Notes: generated by a model from the letters alone, not told the origin. Positions 1 to 8,443 are shown, numbered from the stretch's first letter. The stretch: DNA of 33,067 bases from Devosia sp. (GCA_030680995.1 JAUXUM010000240.1:1-33067), one strand, 5' to 3'. Made by a program: numbers and translations.

Positions 1-3000
1 TCTGGTCGCCCGGTTTGACCAGCACTTCGGCGACGACGCCGCCGGCTTCGGCGTGGATGGCCGTTTCCATCTTCATGGCTTCGATCGAGCAGAGCACGTC
101 GCCGGCGACGACGTGCTGGCCGGCTTTGACCGCCAGCGTCGAGATGACGCCCGGCATCGGCGCGCCGACCTGCCTGGGATCGTCCAGCGCCGCCTTGGGC
201 CGGGCCACGATCTCCCCGGCCTTCAGCCGGTCGGGCACGGTGATGGTGCGCGGCTGGCCGTTGAGATCGAAAAAGACGCGGACCTGGCCCTTCTCGTTGG
301 TCTCGGCGCGGCCGAGATATTGCAGTACCAGCGTCTTGCCCTTCTCGATGTCGATCAAGAGTTCCTCGCCCTGCTCGAGCCCGTAGAAATAGACCGGGGT
401 CGGCAGCACCTCGGTGGGGCCGTATTTGTCCTGGGTCCTGGCGAAATCGGAAAACACCTTGGGATACATGAGATAGGAGGCGAGCCGCCTGTCGTCGATC
501 TCCTCGCCGGTTTCCTTGGCGATTTTCGCCCGCTCGGCCTCGAGATCGACGTCCTCGAGGTAGGAGCCCGGCCGTTCGGTGATCGGCTTTTTCCCCTTGA
601 GCACCTTCTTCTGCAGCGCCTCGGGGAAGCCGCCCGGTGGCTGCCCGAGATCGCCGGCGAAAAAGCCGACGACCGAATCGGGGAAGGCGATCTCGCGCTT
701 CGGATCTTCGACGTCCGCGCGTGTGAGCCCAGACGACACCATGGCCAGCGCCATGTCGCCCACCACCTTGGACGAGGGCGTGACCTTGACGATGTCGCCG
801 AACATCCGGTTGACGTCGGCGTAGGTCTGGGCGACCTCGTGCCAGCGCGTCTCCAGCCCCATTGAGCGGGCCTGTTCCTTCAGATTGGTGAACTGGCCGC
901 CGGGCATCTCGTGGAGATAGACCTCCGAGGCGCCGGAGCGCAGATCGCTCTCGAAGGCGCGATACTGGGTGCGCACCGCCTCCCAGTAGAACGAGATCTC
1001 CCGGATCGACTTGCCGTCGAGGTGGGGGTCTCGTGGTCCGTCCCTGAGCGCGGCGACGAGCGAACCCAGCGTCGGCTGGCTGGTGGTGCCCGAAAGCGCG
1101 TCCATCGCCGCGTCCACCGCATCGACGCCGGCATCCACCGCCGCGAGGATGGTCGCGGCCGCGGCGCCCGAAGTATCGTGGGTGTGGAGGTGGATCGGCA
1201 GCCCCACCTCCTGCTTCAGCGTCTCGATGAGCTTTCTCGCCGCGGCGGGCTTCAGCAGCCCCGCCATGTCCTTGATGCCCAGCACATGGGCGCCGGCCGC
1301 TTCGAGTTCTTTTGCCAGCCCGATGTAGTATTTGAGATCGTATTTGGCCCGGTTGGGGTCGAGGAGATCGCCGGTATAGCAGATGGCGCCTTCGGCGACC
1401 TTGCCAGCCTCGATCACCGCATCGATGGAGACGCGCATGTTCTCGACCCAGTTGAGGCAATCGAAGATGCGGAATACGTCGACCCCGCCTTTGGCCGCCT
1501 GCTGCACGAAGAAGCGCACCACATTGTCGGGATAGTTGGTGTAGCCGACCCCGTTGCTGCCGCGCAGCAGCATCTGGGTGAGGATGTTGGGCGCGCCTTC
1601 GCGCACCGCCGCTAGCCGTTCCCACGGGTCCTCGTTGAGGAAGCGCATGGCGACATCGAAGGTGGCGCCGCCCCAGCACTCGAGCGAGAACAGGTTGGGC
1701 AGCCCGCGTGAATAGGACTGCGCGATGCGGGTAATGTCGTAGCTGCGCATGCGGGTCGCCAGCAGCGACTGGTGCGCGTCGCGCATCGTCGTGTCGGTGA
1801 ACAGCACCTGCTTCTGGTTCTTCATCCAGCGCGCGAGGCCTCTGGGTCCGTCGCGCTCGAGCACCTGGCGCGAACCCTCGACGATCACCAGCGGTTCGTA
1901 TTCCGGCACCATCGGCGCCGCCGCGGCGGCGGGCGGTCGCGGACGATCGCGCGCTTCGGGATGGCCATTGACGGTGACATCGGCGATGTAGGTCAGAAGC
2001 TTGGTCGCCCGGTCCTTGCGCCGGCGGATGTCGAAGAGTTCCGGTGTCGTGTCGATGAACCGCGTGGTGTAGCGGTTGGTGACGAAATCGGGGTGGGTGA
2101 TGATGTTTTCGAGGAACGCCAGGTTCGTGGAAACCCCGCGAATGCGGAACTCGCGCAACGCCCGGTGCATGCGGGCGATCGCCTCCTCCGGCGTCGGCGC
2201 CCAGCAGGTGATCTTTTCGAGCAGGGGATCGTAGAAGCGGGTGATGATGGCGCCCGCATAGGCAGTGCCGCCGTCGAGCCGCACCCCGAACCCGGTCGCT
2301 TCGCGATAGGCGGTGATGCGGCCATAGTCGGGAATGAAGTTCTCTTCCGGATCCTCGGTGGTGATGCGGCACTGGATGGCATTGCCGTTGAGCCTGATCT
2401 CTTCCTGCGGCGGCACACCGGACGCGGGCGTACCGATGACCTCGCCCTCGAGCAGCCGGATCTGCGCCTTGACGATGTCGATGCCGGTCACCTGCTCGGT
2501 GACTGTATGCTCCACCTGGATGCGGGGGTTCACTTCAATGAAGTAGAACTTGTCGGTGTCGGCATCCATCAGGAATTCAACCGTGCCGGCGCCGCGATAA
2601 TTGGCCGCGCGGCCGAGCTTGAGAGCGGCGTCGGTGAGTTGCTTGCGCACCTGCTCCGAGAGATAGGGGGCGGGCGCGCGCTCCACGACTTTCTGGTTGC
2701 GCCGCTGCACCGAGCAATCCCGCTCGTAGAGGTGCACGAGATTGCCGTGATCGTCGCCGATCAACTGCACCTCGACATGGCGGGCCCGCTCGATCAGCTT
2801 TTCGAGATACATCTCGTCCTTGCCGAAAGCGGCCTTGGCCTCGCGCTTGCCCTCGGAGACCTCGTGCTTGAGGTCGCTCTCGTTGATGATGCGGCGCATG
2901 CCGCGGCCACCCCCGCCCCAACTCGCCTTGAGCATCAGCGGATAGCCGATCTCGGCGGCCATCCTGGCGACTTCGTCCAGATCATCCGGGAGGGCTTCGG

Positions 3001-3406
3001 TCGCCGGCACCACCGGCACGCCCGAGGCGATGGCCATGTTGCGGGCGGCGACTTTGTTGCCGAGGTCGCGCATGGTCTGCGCCCGGGGGCCGATGAAAGT
3101 AATGCCCGCGTCTTCGCAGGCATCGGCAAATTCGGGACTTTCGGAGAGGAGGCCATAGCCGGGATGGATGGCGTCGGCGCCCGAGATGCGGGCGATGCGG
3201 ATATACTCGTCGATTTGCAGATAGGCTTCGACCGGCCCCTTGCCCTTGCCGATCAGATAGGCCTCGTCGGCCTTGAACCGGTGCAGCGCCAGCTTGTCCT
3301 CTTCGGCATAGCAGGCGACGGTCTTCATCCCCAGTTCGTTGGCGGCGCGAAACACCCGAATGGCGATCTCACTGCGGTTGGCGACGAGGATTTTCTTGAT
3401 CGGCAT
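1..3406 (-). CDS. pyc: Pyruvate carboxylase (3' end outside window)
   Basis: Biotin enzyme making oxaloacetate from pyruvate, bicarbonate and ATP (anaplerosis, cytosol). The minus frame is open from the ATG at 3404-3406 (MPIKKILVANRSEIAIR, the family N-terminus) to the window edge, 1135 residues. Visible in order: an ATP-grasp biotin carboxylase half with the glycine-rich loop GGGGRGMRRI near residue 165; the carboxyltransferase domain with ECWGGATFDVAMRFL near residue 580; GIKDMAGL with the lysine that is carboxylated in this family at 712; the metal motif HLHTHDTSG just after; and a biotinyl domain with AMKMET, biotinyl lysine at residue 1112 (codon 71-73). The lysine spacing fits a Rhizobium-type enzyme of about 1150 residues, so only about a dozen C-terminal residues are lost. 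No frameshift seen; no strong ribosome site before the ATG. Confidence 0.97.
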   Translation of the reverse strand, partial: MPIKKILVANRSEIAIRVFRAANELGMKTVACYAEEDKLALHRFKADEAYLIGKGKGPVEAYLQIDEYIRIARISGADAIHPGYGLLSESPEFADACEDAGITFIGPRAQTMRDLGNKVAARNMAIASGVPVVPATEALPDDLDEVARMAAEIGYPLMLKASWGGGGRGMRRIINESDLKHEVSEGKREAKAAFGKDEMYLEKLIERARHVEVQLIGDDHGNLVHLYERDCSVQRRNQKVVERAPAPYLSEQVRKQLTDAALKLGRAANYRGAGTVEFLMDADTDKFYFIEVNPRIQVEHTVTEQVTGIDIVKAQIRLLEGEVIGTPASGVPPQEEIRLNGNAIQCRITTEDPEENFIPDYGRITAYREATGFGVRLDGGTAYAGAIITRFYDPLLEKITCWAPTPEEAIARMHRALREFRIRGVSTNLAFLENIITHPDFVTNRYTTRFIDTTPELFDIRRRKDRATKLLTYIADVTVNGHPEARDRPRPPAAAAAPMVPEYEPLVIVEGSRQVLERDGPRGLARWMKNQKQVLFTDTTMRDAHQSLLATRMRSYDITRIAQSYSRGLPNLFSLECWGGATFDVAMRFLNEDPWERLAAVREGAPNILTQMLLRGSNGVGYTNYPDNVVRFFVQQAAKGGVDVFRIFDCLNWVENMRVSIDAVIEAGKVAEGAICYTGDLLDPNRAKYDLKYYIGLAKELEAAGAHVLGIKDMAGLLKPAAARKLIETLKQEVGLPIHLHTHDTSGAAAATILAAVDAGVDAVDAAMDALSGTTSQPTLGSLVAALRDGPRDPHLDGKSIREISFYWEAVRTQYRAFESDLRSGASEVYLHEMPGGQFTNLKEQARSMGLETRWHEVAQTYADVNRMFGDIVKVTPSSKVVGDMALAMVSSGLTRADVEDPKREIAFPDSVVGFFAGDLGQPPGGFPEALQKKVLKGKKPITERPGSYLEDVDLEAERAKIAKETGEEIDDRRLASYLMYPKVFSDFARTQDKYGPTEVLPTPVYFYGLEQGEELLIDIEKGKTLVLQYLGRAETNEKGQVRVFFDLNGQPRTITVPDRLKAGEIVARPKAALDDPRQVGAPMPGVISTLAVKAGQHVVAGDVLCSIEAMKMETAIHAEAGGVVAEVLVKPGDQ

Positions 3407-3436
3407 CGTTGTAACCCGAGCGAGGAGGGGAACGTA

Positions 3437-3452
3437 GGGGCCAAAAGGCCCC
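3437..3452 (-). terminator. Weak hairpin between the DUF442 gene and pyc
   Basis: GGGGCC (3437-3442) and GGCCCC (3447-3452) form a 6-bp stem with an AAAA loop. It lies just downstream of the minus-strand DUF442 gene and just upstream of pyc. There is no U-tract on the minus strand, so it may be a poor terminator, a processing site or chance. Confidence 0.25.
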
Positions 3453-3480
3453 GGCCTGGGCAGGCGAAGTCGGTGCGTGG

Positions 3481-3897
3481 CTATTTCTGCCCCAGATGTC
3501 CCGCGAGATGGGACACGTCGTAACCCGCATTGGCCGCTGCCGAGATGATTTCGGACGCCGGCATCCTGCCCGCCTGGGACAGCGCCCAGAGCGTGGTCGA
3601 GCGGGTGCCCGACCGGCAATAGGCGAATACGGGACCGGCGCTCCCCTCGAGCACCGCTTTGGTTTTCTCGACCATATCGGGAGAAACCCCTTCGCGGCCG
3701 AGCGGAATGTCATGGTAGGCGAGCCCGGCCGCTTCGGCGGCCTCCCGGATCGCCTCGCCGGCCGGCTGGTCCGGCGCTTCGCCGTCCGGGCGGTTGTTGA
3801 TGATGGCAGCAAAGCCGGCGGCCTTGATCGCCGCAACATCCCCGGGCCCGATCTGCGGTGAAACGCTCATCCGATCGTTGATCCGCTTCACTTCCAA
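3481..3897 (-). CDS. DUF442 / TIGR01244-type rhodanese-like sulfurtransferase or phosphatase
   Basis: A 138-residue single-domain protein of the DUF442 (beta-lactamase hydrolase-like, Blh) family. Family hallmarks: NNRPDGEAPDQP at residues 34-45 and the active loop YCRSGTRS with the presumed nucleophile Cys94. The loop is Cys-x4-Arg, closer to rhodaneses than to the Cys-x5-Arg of tyrosine phosphatases. Relatives take part in sulfide and persulfide metabolism or are merely called phosphatases; the substrate here is not determined. No signal peptide, so likely cytosolic. The start is TTG at 3895-3897, supported by GGGGAG about six bases upstream; an in-frame GTG two codons later is the alternative. 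It stands between pyc and the proXWV operon with its own gaps on both sides, and neither neighbour suggests a sulfur pathway. Confidence 0.85.
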   Translation of the reverse strand: MEVKRINDRMSVSPQIGPGDVAAIKAAGFAAIINNRPDGEAPDQPAGEAIREAAEAAGLAYHDIPLGREGVSPDMVEKTKAVLEGSAGPVFAYCRSGTRSTTLWALSQAGRMPASEIISAAANAGYDVSHLAGHLGQK

Positions 3898-3988
3898 AAT
3901 CGTCTCCCCAGTGGATAGGCCGGCGTCGCGTCCCGGGGGCCTTTATATCCATGGGGCTGCTGGAGACGCAACCTCGACGAAAGAAGGT

Positions 3989-4004
3989 GCCGCCGTCAGG
4001 CGGC
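3989..4004 (-). terminator. Candidate terminator at the end of proV
   Basis: GCCGCC (3989-3994) pairs with GGCGGC (3999-4004) around a 4-base loop. On the minus strand the stem overlaps the proV stop codon and is followed by a pyrimidine-rich run (ACCTTCTTTC). It fits an end point for proXWV, but the stem is only 6 bp and the T-tract is interrupted. Confidence 0.35.
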
Positions 4005-5045
4005 GGCTGCGGGCGTGTGGCGGGCCAGCGCCCGGATCACCTGCTTGGCGGTGATCCGTCCGATCTGCGTGCCGTGCTCGTCCACCACGCCCACCCACTC
4101 ATGCTCGGCAAAGAGCGGAAGCACATCCTCGCAACGCGCATCCGTGGGCACCGACAGGTCGCAGGGCTCGGTCGCGCCGCACTCCATGATCGAACGCACA
4201 CGGATGGCGCGCGCCTTGTTCACGTCGCGCACGAACTCCTCGATATGCTCGGTGGCCGGCCGCAGCACGATGTCCTCCGGCCTGCCCTCCTGTTGCACCG
4301 CCCCGTCCTTGAGCACAGCGACGCGGTCCCCGATCTTGAGCGCCTCGTCGAAATCGTGGGTGATGAACAGGATCGTCTTGTTGAGCGACTTCTGCAACTG
4401 AATCAGCTGATCCTGCATACCCGAGCGGATCAACGGATCAAGCGCCGAAAACGCCTCGTCCATCAGCACGATGTCTGTGTCCATCGCCAGCGCCCGCGCC
4501 AGGCCGACACGCTGCTGCTGGCCGCCCGAAAGCTGGCGCGGCTGAGAATTTTCGTAGCCCGAGAGCCCGACGATCTCGATCCACTTGCCCGCCTCGTGCA
4601 GCCGTTCCTTCTTTGCGACGCCGCGCACCTCGAGCCCGTAGGCGACGTTGTCGATGACCGAGCGGTGCGGCAGCAGCCCGAACTTCTGGAACACCATGGC
4701 CACCTGGGTGCGCCGGTAGGTGCGCAGCTGATCGAGGCTCATTCCGAGCACATCGGTACCGTTGACAATGATTTCGCCGGCCGTCGGCTCGATCAGCCGG
4801 TTGACATGGCGGACAAGCGTCGACTTACCAGAGCCCGAGAGCCCCATCACCACGAAGATCTGCCCCCGGGCGATGTCGAGAGAGACATCGTCGAGCCCCA
4901 CCACATGGTTGGTCTCGGCCTGTACCTCGCTCTTGGACTTGCCGGCGCGCAGCAGCGCAAGCGCCGTCTGCGGGTCCTTGCCAAAGATCTTGGTAACTCC
5001 GCGCATGGCGATGGCGAGGTCCGTGGTCGCACTCATATCGTTCAT
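3996..5045 (-). CDS. proV: Glycine betaine/proline ABC importer, ATP-binding subunit
   Basis: ATPase subunit (349 residues) of a ProU/OpuA-type quaternary-amine importer, acting on the cytoplasmic side of the inner membrane. Motifs: Walker A GLSGSGKST (68-76), ABC signature LSGGQQQR (172-179), Walker B IVLMDEAF (192-199) and the family phrase MVFQKFGLLPHRSV. A CBS-like regulatory segment follows (about 275-345: IRVRSIMECGATEP to GRITAKQVIRAL); in this family CBS modules can sense ionic strength or a nucleotide. The ATG at 5043-5045 directly abuts the stop of proW (5046-5048), so translation is probably coupled. An in-frame ATG three codons later is a possible alternative. It is the last gene of proX-proW-proV. 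Confidence 0.96.
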   Translation of the reverse strand: MNDMSATTDLAIAMRGVTKIFGKDPQTALALLRAGKSKSEVQAETNHVVGLDDVSLDIARGQIFVVMGLSGSGKSTLVRHVNRLIEPTAGEIIVNGTDVLGMSLDQLRTYRRTQVAMVFQKFGLLPHRSVIDNVAYGLEVRGVAKKERLHEAGKWIEIVGLSGYENSQPRQLSGGQQQRVGLARALAMDTDIVLMDEAFSALDPLIRSGMQDQLIQLQKSLNKTILFITHDFDEALKIGDRVAVLKDGAVQQEGRPEDIVLRPATEHIEEFVRDVNKARAIRVRSIMECGATEPCDLSVPTDARCEDVLPLFAEHEWVGVVDEHGTQIGRITAKQVIRALARHTPAAAA

Positions 5046-5915
5046 CTAGCGGGCCTCCTGCATGCCGATCCGGGCCTGCAGCTGCTTGCCGAATGCCTGG
5101 ATGACGCGGTCGAAGATGATGGCGAGAACGACGATGCCCAGACCGGCGAACAGCCCCCGACTGACCTCCAGCCGGCCGATGCCCTGCAGCACCTGGTAGC
5201 CGAGCCCCCCGGCCCCGATCATCGAGGCGATGACGACCATGGCCAGCGCCATCATCGTGGTCTGGTTGATGCCGGCCAGGATCGTCGGCAACGCCAGCGG
5301 AATCTGCACGCCCAGCAGGCGCTGGCGCGGATTGGTGCCGAAAGCCCGGCTGGCCTCCATCACCGCCGGATCGACCGTGCGCAGCCCGAGATCGGTCAAC
5401 CGCACCAGCGGCGGGGCCGCATAGACGATGGTGGCGATCAACGCCGGAATCTTGCCGGGTCCGAAGATCATCACCGTGGGGATAAGATAGACGAAGCTGG
5501 GCAGCGTCTGCATGAGGTCGAGCACGGGCGTGATCACCTGCCGGACCCTGAGCGACCGCGACATCCAGACGCCTACCGGAATGGAGACCAGGATCGCCGT
5601 CAGCGTCGCCGCGATCATCAGGGCCGTGGTGGTCATCGCGTCCTTCCAGAGATCCATGACCCCAAGGAACAGCAGCGACACCAGCACCACCGCCGGCAAT
5701 TGCCAGCGGCGCGTGGCGAGCCACGCGATACCTGTCAGTATCACGATGATCAACCACCAGGGCGTCGCGACCAGAAGGTCTTCGATGGCCTTGAGCAGCA
5801 TCAGAAGCGGATAGGCGGCGGCTTCGAACTCGTCGCCCCAATTGCGCACCACCCAGGTGAGGCCGTTGTCGACAGCCCGGCGCAGCGGCTTTGTATCAAT
5901 GATTTCGGGAAACAG
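5046..5915 (-). CDS. proW: Glycine betaine/proline ABC importer, permease (probable CTG start)
   Basis: Membrane subunit of the ProXWV importer. The hydrophobic core holds several transmembrane helices and the binding-protein-dependent transport motif that docks on ProV (EASRAFGTNPRQRLLGVQIPLALP). The first GTG start (5850-5852) begins at VVRNWGDEF and would cut off a family-like N-terminus. The frame stays open upstream and reads FPEIIDTKPLRRAVDNGLTW, as expected before the first helix. A CTG at 5913-5915 begins this segment and is preceded by a perfect AGGAGG (5921-5926) with a 5-base gap, so I call CTG as start (289 residues). The upstream stop at 5952-5954 limits the choice. proV follows without a gap; proX lies 104 bp upstream behind a strong hairpin. 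Confidence 0.9.
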   Translation of the reverse strand: MFPEIIDTKPLRRAVDNGLTWVVRNWGDEFEAAAYPLLMLLKAIEDLLVATPWWLIIVILTGIAWLATRRWQLPAVVLVSLLFLGVMDLWKDAMTTTALMIAATLTAILVSIPVGVWMSRSLRVRQVITPVLDLMQTLPSFVYLIPTVMIFGPGKIPALIATIVYAAPPLVRLTDLGLRTVDPAVMEASRAFGTNPRQRLLGVQIPLALPTILAGINQTTMMALAMVVIASMIGAGGLGYQVLQGIGRLEVSRGLFAGLGIVVLAIIFDRVIQAFGKQLQARIGMQEAR

Positions 5916-5963
5916 ATCGGCCTCCTGACTCAGTTGCGCCGGAGGCGGCGCTCAATGGCCAAG

Positions 5964-5987
5964 GCGGCCGGGCGAGCGCCCGGCCGC
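5964..5987 (-). promoter_or_regulatory. Strong intercistronic hairpin between proX and proW
   Basis: A perfect 10-bp inverted repeat, GCGGCCGGGC (5964-5973) and GCCCGGCCGC (5978-5987), with a 4-base loop. It lies after the proX stop and before the proW start. With no U-tract it looks more like an mRNA-stabilising or partly attenuating stem, of the sort often found after the binding-protein gene of ABC operons, than a full terminator. Confidence 0.6.
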
Positions 5988-6019
5988 ATCGTTCGATTCA
6001 AGTCGCGTCGGCGTCGGCG

Positions 6020-7033
6020 TCAGCCGAGGCTGGCCCGTACCCGCTCGGCAACGTCTTCGGGCACCCATTGCGTCCAAACGTCCTCCTGCGTCCTGAGGAA
6101 ATTCTCCGCCGTGGTGGCCGCATCGGCTTGGTTCTCGTCACCCCAGCTGAGGAGCGAGCTGACGTCCTGCGAGGTCAAGGTGACCTTGCCGAGATATTCC
6201 ACGACGATAGGCGCCTCGTCGCCGACCCAGGACGCGGCGGCGATGATCACCGGCGGCGTGGGGAACGCGCTCTTGCCCTTGGGCTGGCAGTCAGGGTCGG
6301 TATTGCAGTGCCAGATCTCGGGATCGTGCGGCGGCATTTCGAGCTGCACCATGTCGTACTTTCCCATGATCGCCGTCGGTCCCCAATAGTAGAAAACAAT
6401 GGGCTCCTCGCGGGTAAAGGCACGGACGATGGAGGCGTCAAGGTTGCCGCCCGAACCTGGGGAGAAGAGGTTGAAGCTATCCTCGAGCTCGTAGGCCTCG
6501 AACAGTGCCGCGTTGTTGATCTCGCAACCCCAGCCCGGCGGGCAGGAATAGAACCGGCCTTGGCTGGAATCTTCCGGGTCGGCGAACAGTTCGGCGTATT
6601 CAGGCAGGTCCTCGACCCGCTTCAGGCCAGGATTGGCGTCGGCGGTGTAGCGCGGAACCCACCAGCCCTCGATAGCGCCGTCGGGAAAAGCGAGACCCAC
6701 TTCCTCGACCGAGCCGTTCTCCAGCCCTTCCTCCCAGGCGTCCTGAATGGTGCCGGTCCACATCTCTGGCGCAATCGCGGGTTTGCCGCGATTGATCATC
6801 GACGCCGAGGTCGGAACGGTGTCACCGGTCACGATCTCGACGTTGCAGCCAAATCCCTGCTCCAGCACGATGGCATGGATATGGGCCAAGGCAGCCGCGG
6901 AGGGCCAAGTCATCTCGGCGATGTCGATAGTGCGGTCGGTTCCGCAGGCACTTTCCTGCGCCTGAACAGGCAGGCCTGCCGTGGCACCCATGAGAAGGGT
7001 CGCGGCCAGCGCGCCTTTCCAGTGATCCTTCAT
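6020..7033 (-). CDS. proX: Glycine betaine/proline ABC importer, periplasmic binding protein
   Basis: Periplasmic binding protein (337 residues) of the OpuAC/ProX family. It starts with a signal peptide, MKDHWKGALAATLL to VQA, with cleavage likely before QESACG. Aromatic motifs that in this family build the cage for trimethylammonium groups are visible: DIAEMTWPSAAA, APEMWTG, EGWWVPRY, PPGWGCEI and FYYWGP. Extra cysteines (SACG, GFGCN, YSCPPGWGC, WHCNTDPDC) suggest disulfides. The start is the ATG at 7031-7033, preceded by AGGAG; a longer open frame up to 7075 runs into the promoter and is not used. It is the first gene of proX-proW-proV. Exact substrate (glycine betaine, proline betaine, choline) cannot be told from sequence. 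Confidence 0.94.
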   Translation of the reverse strand: MKDHWKGALAATLLMGATAGLPVQAQESACGTDRTIDIAEMTWPSAAALAHIHAIVLEQGFGCNVEIVTGDTVPTSASMINRGKPAIAPEMWTGTIQDAWEEGLENGSVEEVGLAFPDGAIEGWWVPRYTADANPGLKRVEDLPEYAELFADPEDSSQGRFYSCPPGWGCEINNAALFEAYELEDSFNLFSPGSGGNLDASIVRAFTREEPIVFYYWGPTAIMGKYDMVQLEMPPHDPEIWHCNTDPDCQPKGKSAFPTPPVIIAAASWVGDEAPIVVEYLGKVTLTSQDVSSLLSWGDENQADAATTAENFLRTQEDVWTQWVPEDVAERVRASLG

Positions 7034-7070
7034 CGCTTCTGTCTCCTGTATCCGTTCAGCATCGTCGCGC

Positions 7071-7099
7071 ACCATAGGGACACGTCACAGTCGAGTCAA
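7071..7099 (-). promoter_or_regulatory. Sigma70-type promoter of proXWV
   Basis: On the minus strand, -35 TTGACT (7094-7099, 5 of 6 consensus) and -10 TATGGT (7071-7076, 4 of 6) are separated by exactly 17 bp. Transcription should start near 7064, giving a leader of about 30 bases before the proX ATG. The upstream DNA is markedly AT-rich, which also fits a promoter. Confidence 0.7.
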
Positions 7100-7290
7100 A
7101 CGCTTGAGGCAGTATGAAAGTAACAAATATCGATATACTTGTGATAACAATAAGAATACATCAGGTCATAATGCTTAGATTCAATTAACTTGCATTGAGC
7201 GCAGAACACCGTCCCGACACAAATATGCATACATAGTTTTCTTCGAGGGGCGATATCATTGTAAGTATGGCGAAATAACGCCGGCGCCGA
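7100..7290. other. AT-rich intergenic region upstream of the proX promoter
   Basis: About 190 bp with visibly lower GC than the rest of the window, between the stop of the second ProX-like gene and the proX promoter. It has a perfect palindrome ATATCGATAT (7127-7136) about 28 bp upstream of the -35 box, and a TCAAT/ATTGA inverted repeat farther up. These could be sites for an osmotic or betaine regulator, but I recognise none. No convincing gene and no U-tract terminator for the gene at 7291 are visible. Confidence 0.4.
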
Positions 7291-8370
7291 CTACTGCGGA
7301 CTCTGGGTGTCCTGCGGCTGTTCGATGGGCAGCCCGGCCCAGGGCCGCCACACAGAGCCTCGGGAAGCGATAAAACTGTCAACCACGCTCTCGACCGTTT
7401 CGCCAGTCTGCGACAGCTGCTGCAACATGGCGTTCATTTCGGCGAAGGGCATCTTGGCGCGCTGGAAATAGGCGGCCACCTGCGGTGCGTCGAGATAGAC
7501 CCACTCGCCGAGCGCAATGACCACCGGATCGGGCGCGAAGCCGGTCGGCGCCGGCGCGGCGCAGGACTTCCGGCCCATGCACTGGAACGCATCCTTGTTG
7601 TAGGCGCCCAAATCGACAGATTTGAAGGCGAATTGGGCGAGGATGGCGTTGGGCTGCCAGTAGTAGAACAGAATGGGCTCCTTGCGGCTCACCGCCTCCG
7701 CGATCAGCGTATCGAGCTCGAACCGGTTTGCCGGCTCGATGATCTCGAACAGCGTATCCAGGCCGTTGGCGCGCAGGAGGTTGCGGTTGATCACCGAACA
7801 GCCCCAGTCGGCCGGACAAGAGACGAAGCGCGGTTCGTGGCCCGGCACCAGTTCGGCCGCACGCTGCTTCAACCCCTCGATGGTGGCGATCCCGGGCCAG
7901 GCGGCGACGGCGAAATCGGGGACGAACCAACCCTCGAACACCGGCTCGAGATAGCTGGTCCCCGCCTGCCGCACCTTTTGTGAGTTGATCGCGGCGTTCC
8001 AGATTTCGGCGATGCGCGAGATCCACATTTCGGGTGCGATTGCTGGCTGGCCGGTCGCGCCCATCGACGAACCCGTGGCGGCGAGGTCGCCTTCCTGAAT
8101 GCGCACGTCGCAACCAAAGATCTGGGCGAGGATGCGGGAGTGGATCTCCGCCAGCAGCGCCGCCGTGGGCCATTGCATGCGCGCTATGGTCATTTGCTGC
8201 GTACCGCAGGGGGGTGGCGGCGCCGGCGAGCCTTCCTGCTCAGGCATCGTCTCGCCGCTCGATGGCCCCCGAGGCGCCTCCAGCACCTCGATCGAGGACT
8301 CCTGTGCCGCCGCCGCTTGCGCGCCGAGGCACAACAAGAGCACGAGCAGGAATCGGAAGAGGAACAACAT
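7291..8370 (-). CDS. Orphan ProX-like glycine betaine/choline-binding protein
   Basis: Second OpuAC/ProX-family binding protein, a distant paralogue of the neighbouring ProX. It keeps the aromatic ligand motifs (RMQWPTAAL, APEMWIS, EGWFVPDF, PADWGCS, FYYWQP) and matching cysteines (PPPCG, IFGCD, VSCPADWGC, FQCMGRKSC). Trp is replaced by Phe in EGWFVPDF, so specificity may differ. The N-terminus is a signal peptide, MLFLFRFLLVLLLCLGAQAAAA, followed by a Pro/Glu-rich linker. I place the start at ATG 8368-8370 (359 residues). An in-frame GTG at 8395-8397 would add nine residues without positive charge; neither start has a strong ribosome site. No permease or ATPase goes with it, so it may feed ProWV or act as a sensor partner. 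Confidence 0.88.
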   Translation of the reverse strand: MLFLFRFLLVLLLCLGAQAAAAQESSIEVLEAPRGPSSGETMPEQEGSPAPPPPCGTQQMTIARMQWPTAALLAEIHSRILAQIFGCDVRIQEGDLAATGSSMGATGQPAIAPEMWISRIAEIWNAAINSQKVRQAGTSYLEPVFEGWFVPDFAVAAWPGIATIEGLKQRAAELVPGHEPRFVSCPADWGCSVINRNLLRANGLDTLFEIIEPANRFELDTLIAEAVSRKEPILFYYWQPNAILAQFAFKSVDLGAYNKDAFQCMGRKSCAAPAPTGFAPDPVVIALGEWVYLDAPQVAAYFQRAKMPFAEMNAMLQQLSQTGETVESVVDSFIASRGSVWRPWAGLPIEQPQDTQSPQ

Positions 8371-8402
8371 CGAAGCGGGTTCCGGGGCAGCAGACACTGG
8401 AC

Positions 8403-8430
8403 CTTATAGAGCGCCGGCCCCGTTAAGCAA
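8403..8430 (-). promoter_or_regulatory. Possible promoter of the orphan ProX-like gene
   Basis: On the minus strand, -10 TATAAG (8403-8408, 5 of 6) lies 16 bp from a weak -35 TTGCTT (8425-8430, 3 of 6). Placement about 33 bp before the ATG is reasonable, but the -35 is poor. Confidence 0.3.
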
Positions 8431-8443
8431 CAAAGCCGAACTT

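Noticed and set aside
1772-3523. 583-residue plus-strand open frame
   Set aside because: Antisense to pyruvate carboxylase, whose conserved motifs are unbroken on the minus strand.
3951-6389. 812-residue plus-strand open frame
   Set aside because: Runs antisense to proV, proW and proX, which have clear family motifs; the translated protein is His/Arg/Asp-rich low-complexity sequence typical of shadows in GC-rich DNA.
7034-7075. N-terminal extension of ProX to 7075
   Set aside because: It would place the start codon at the -10 box of a good promoter and put a charged stretch before the signal peptide.
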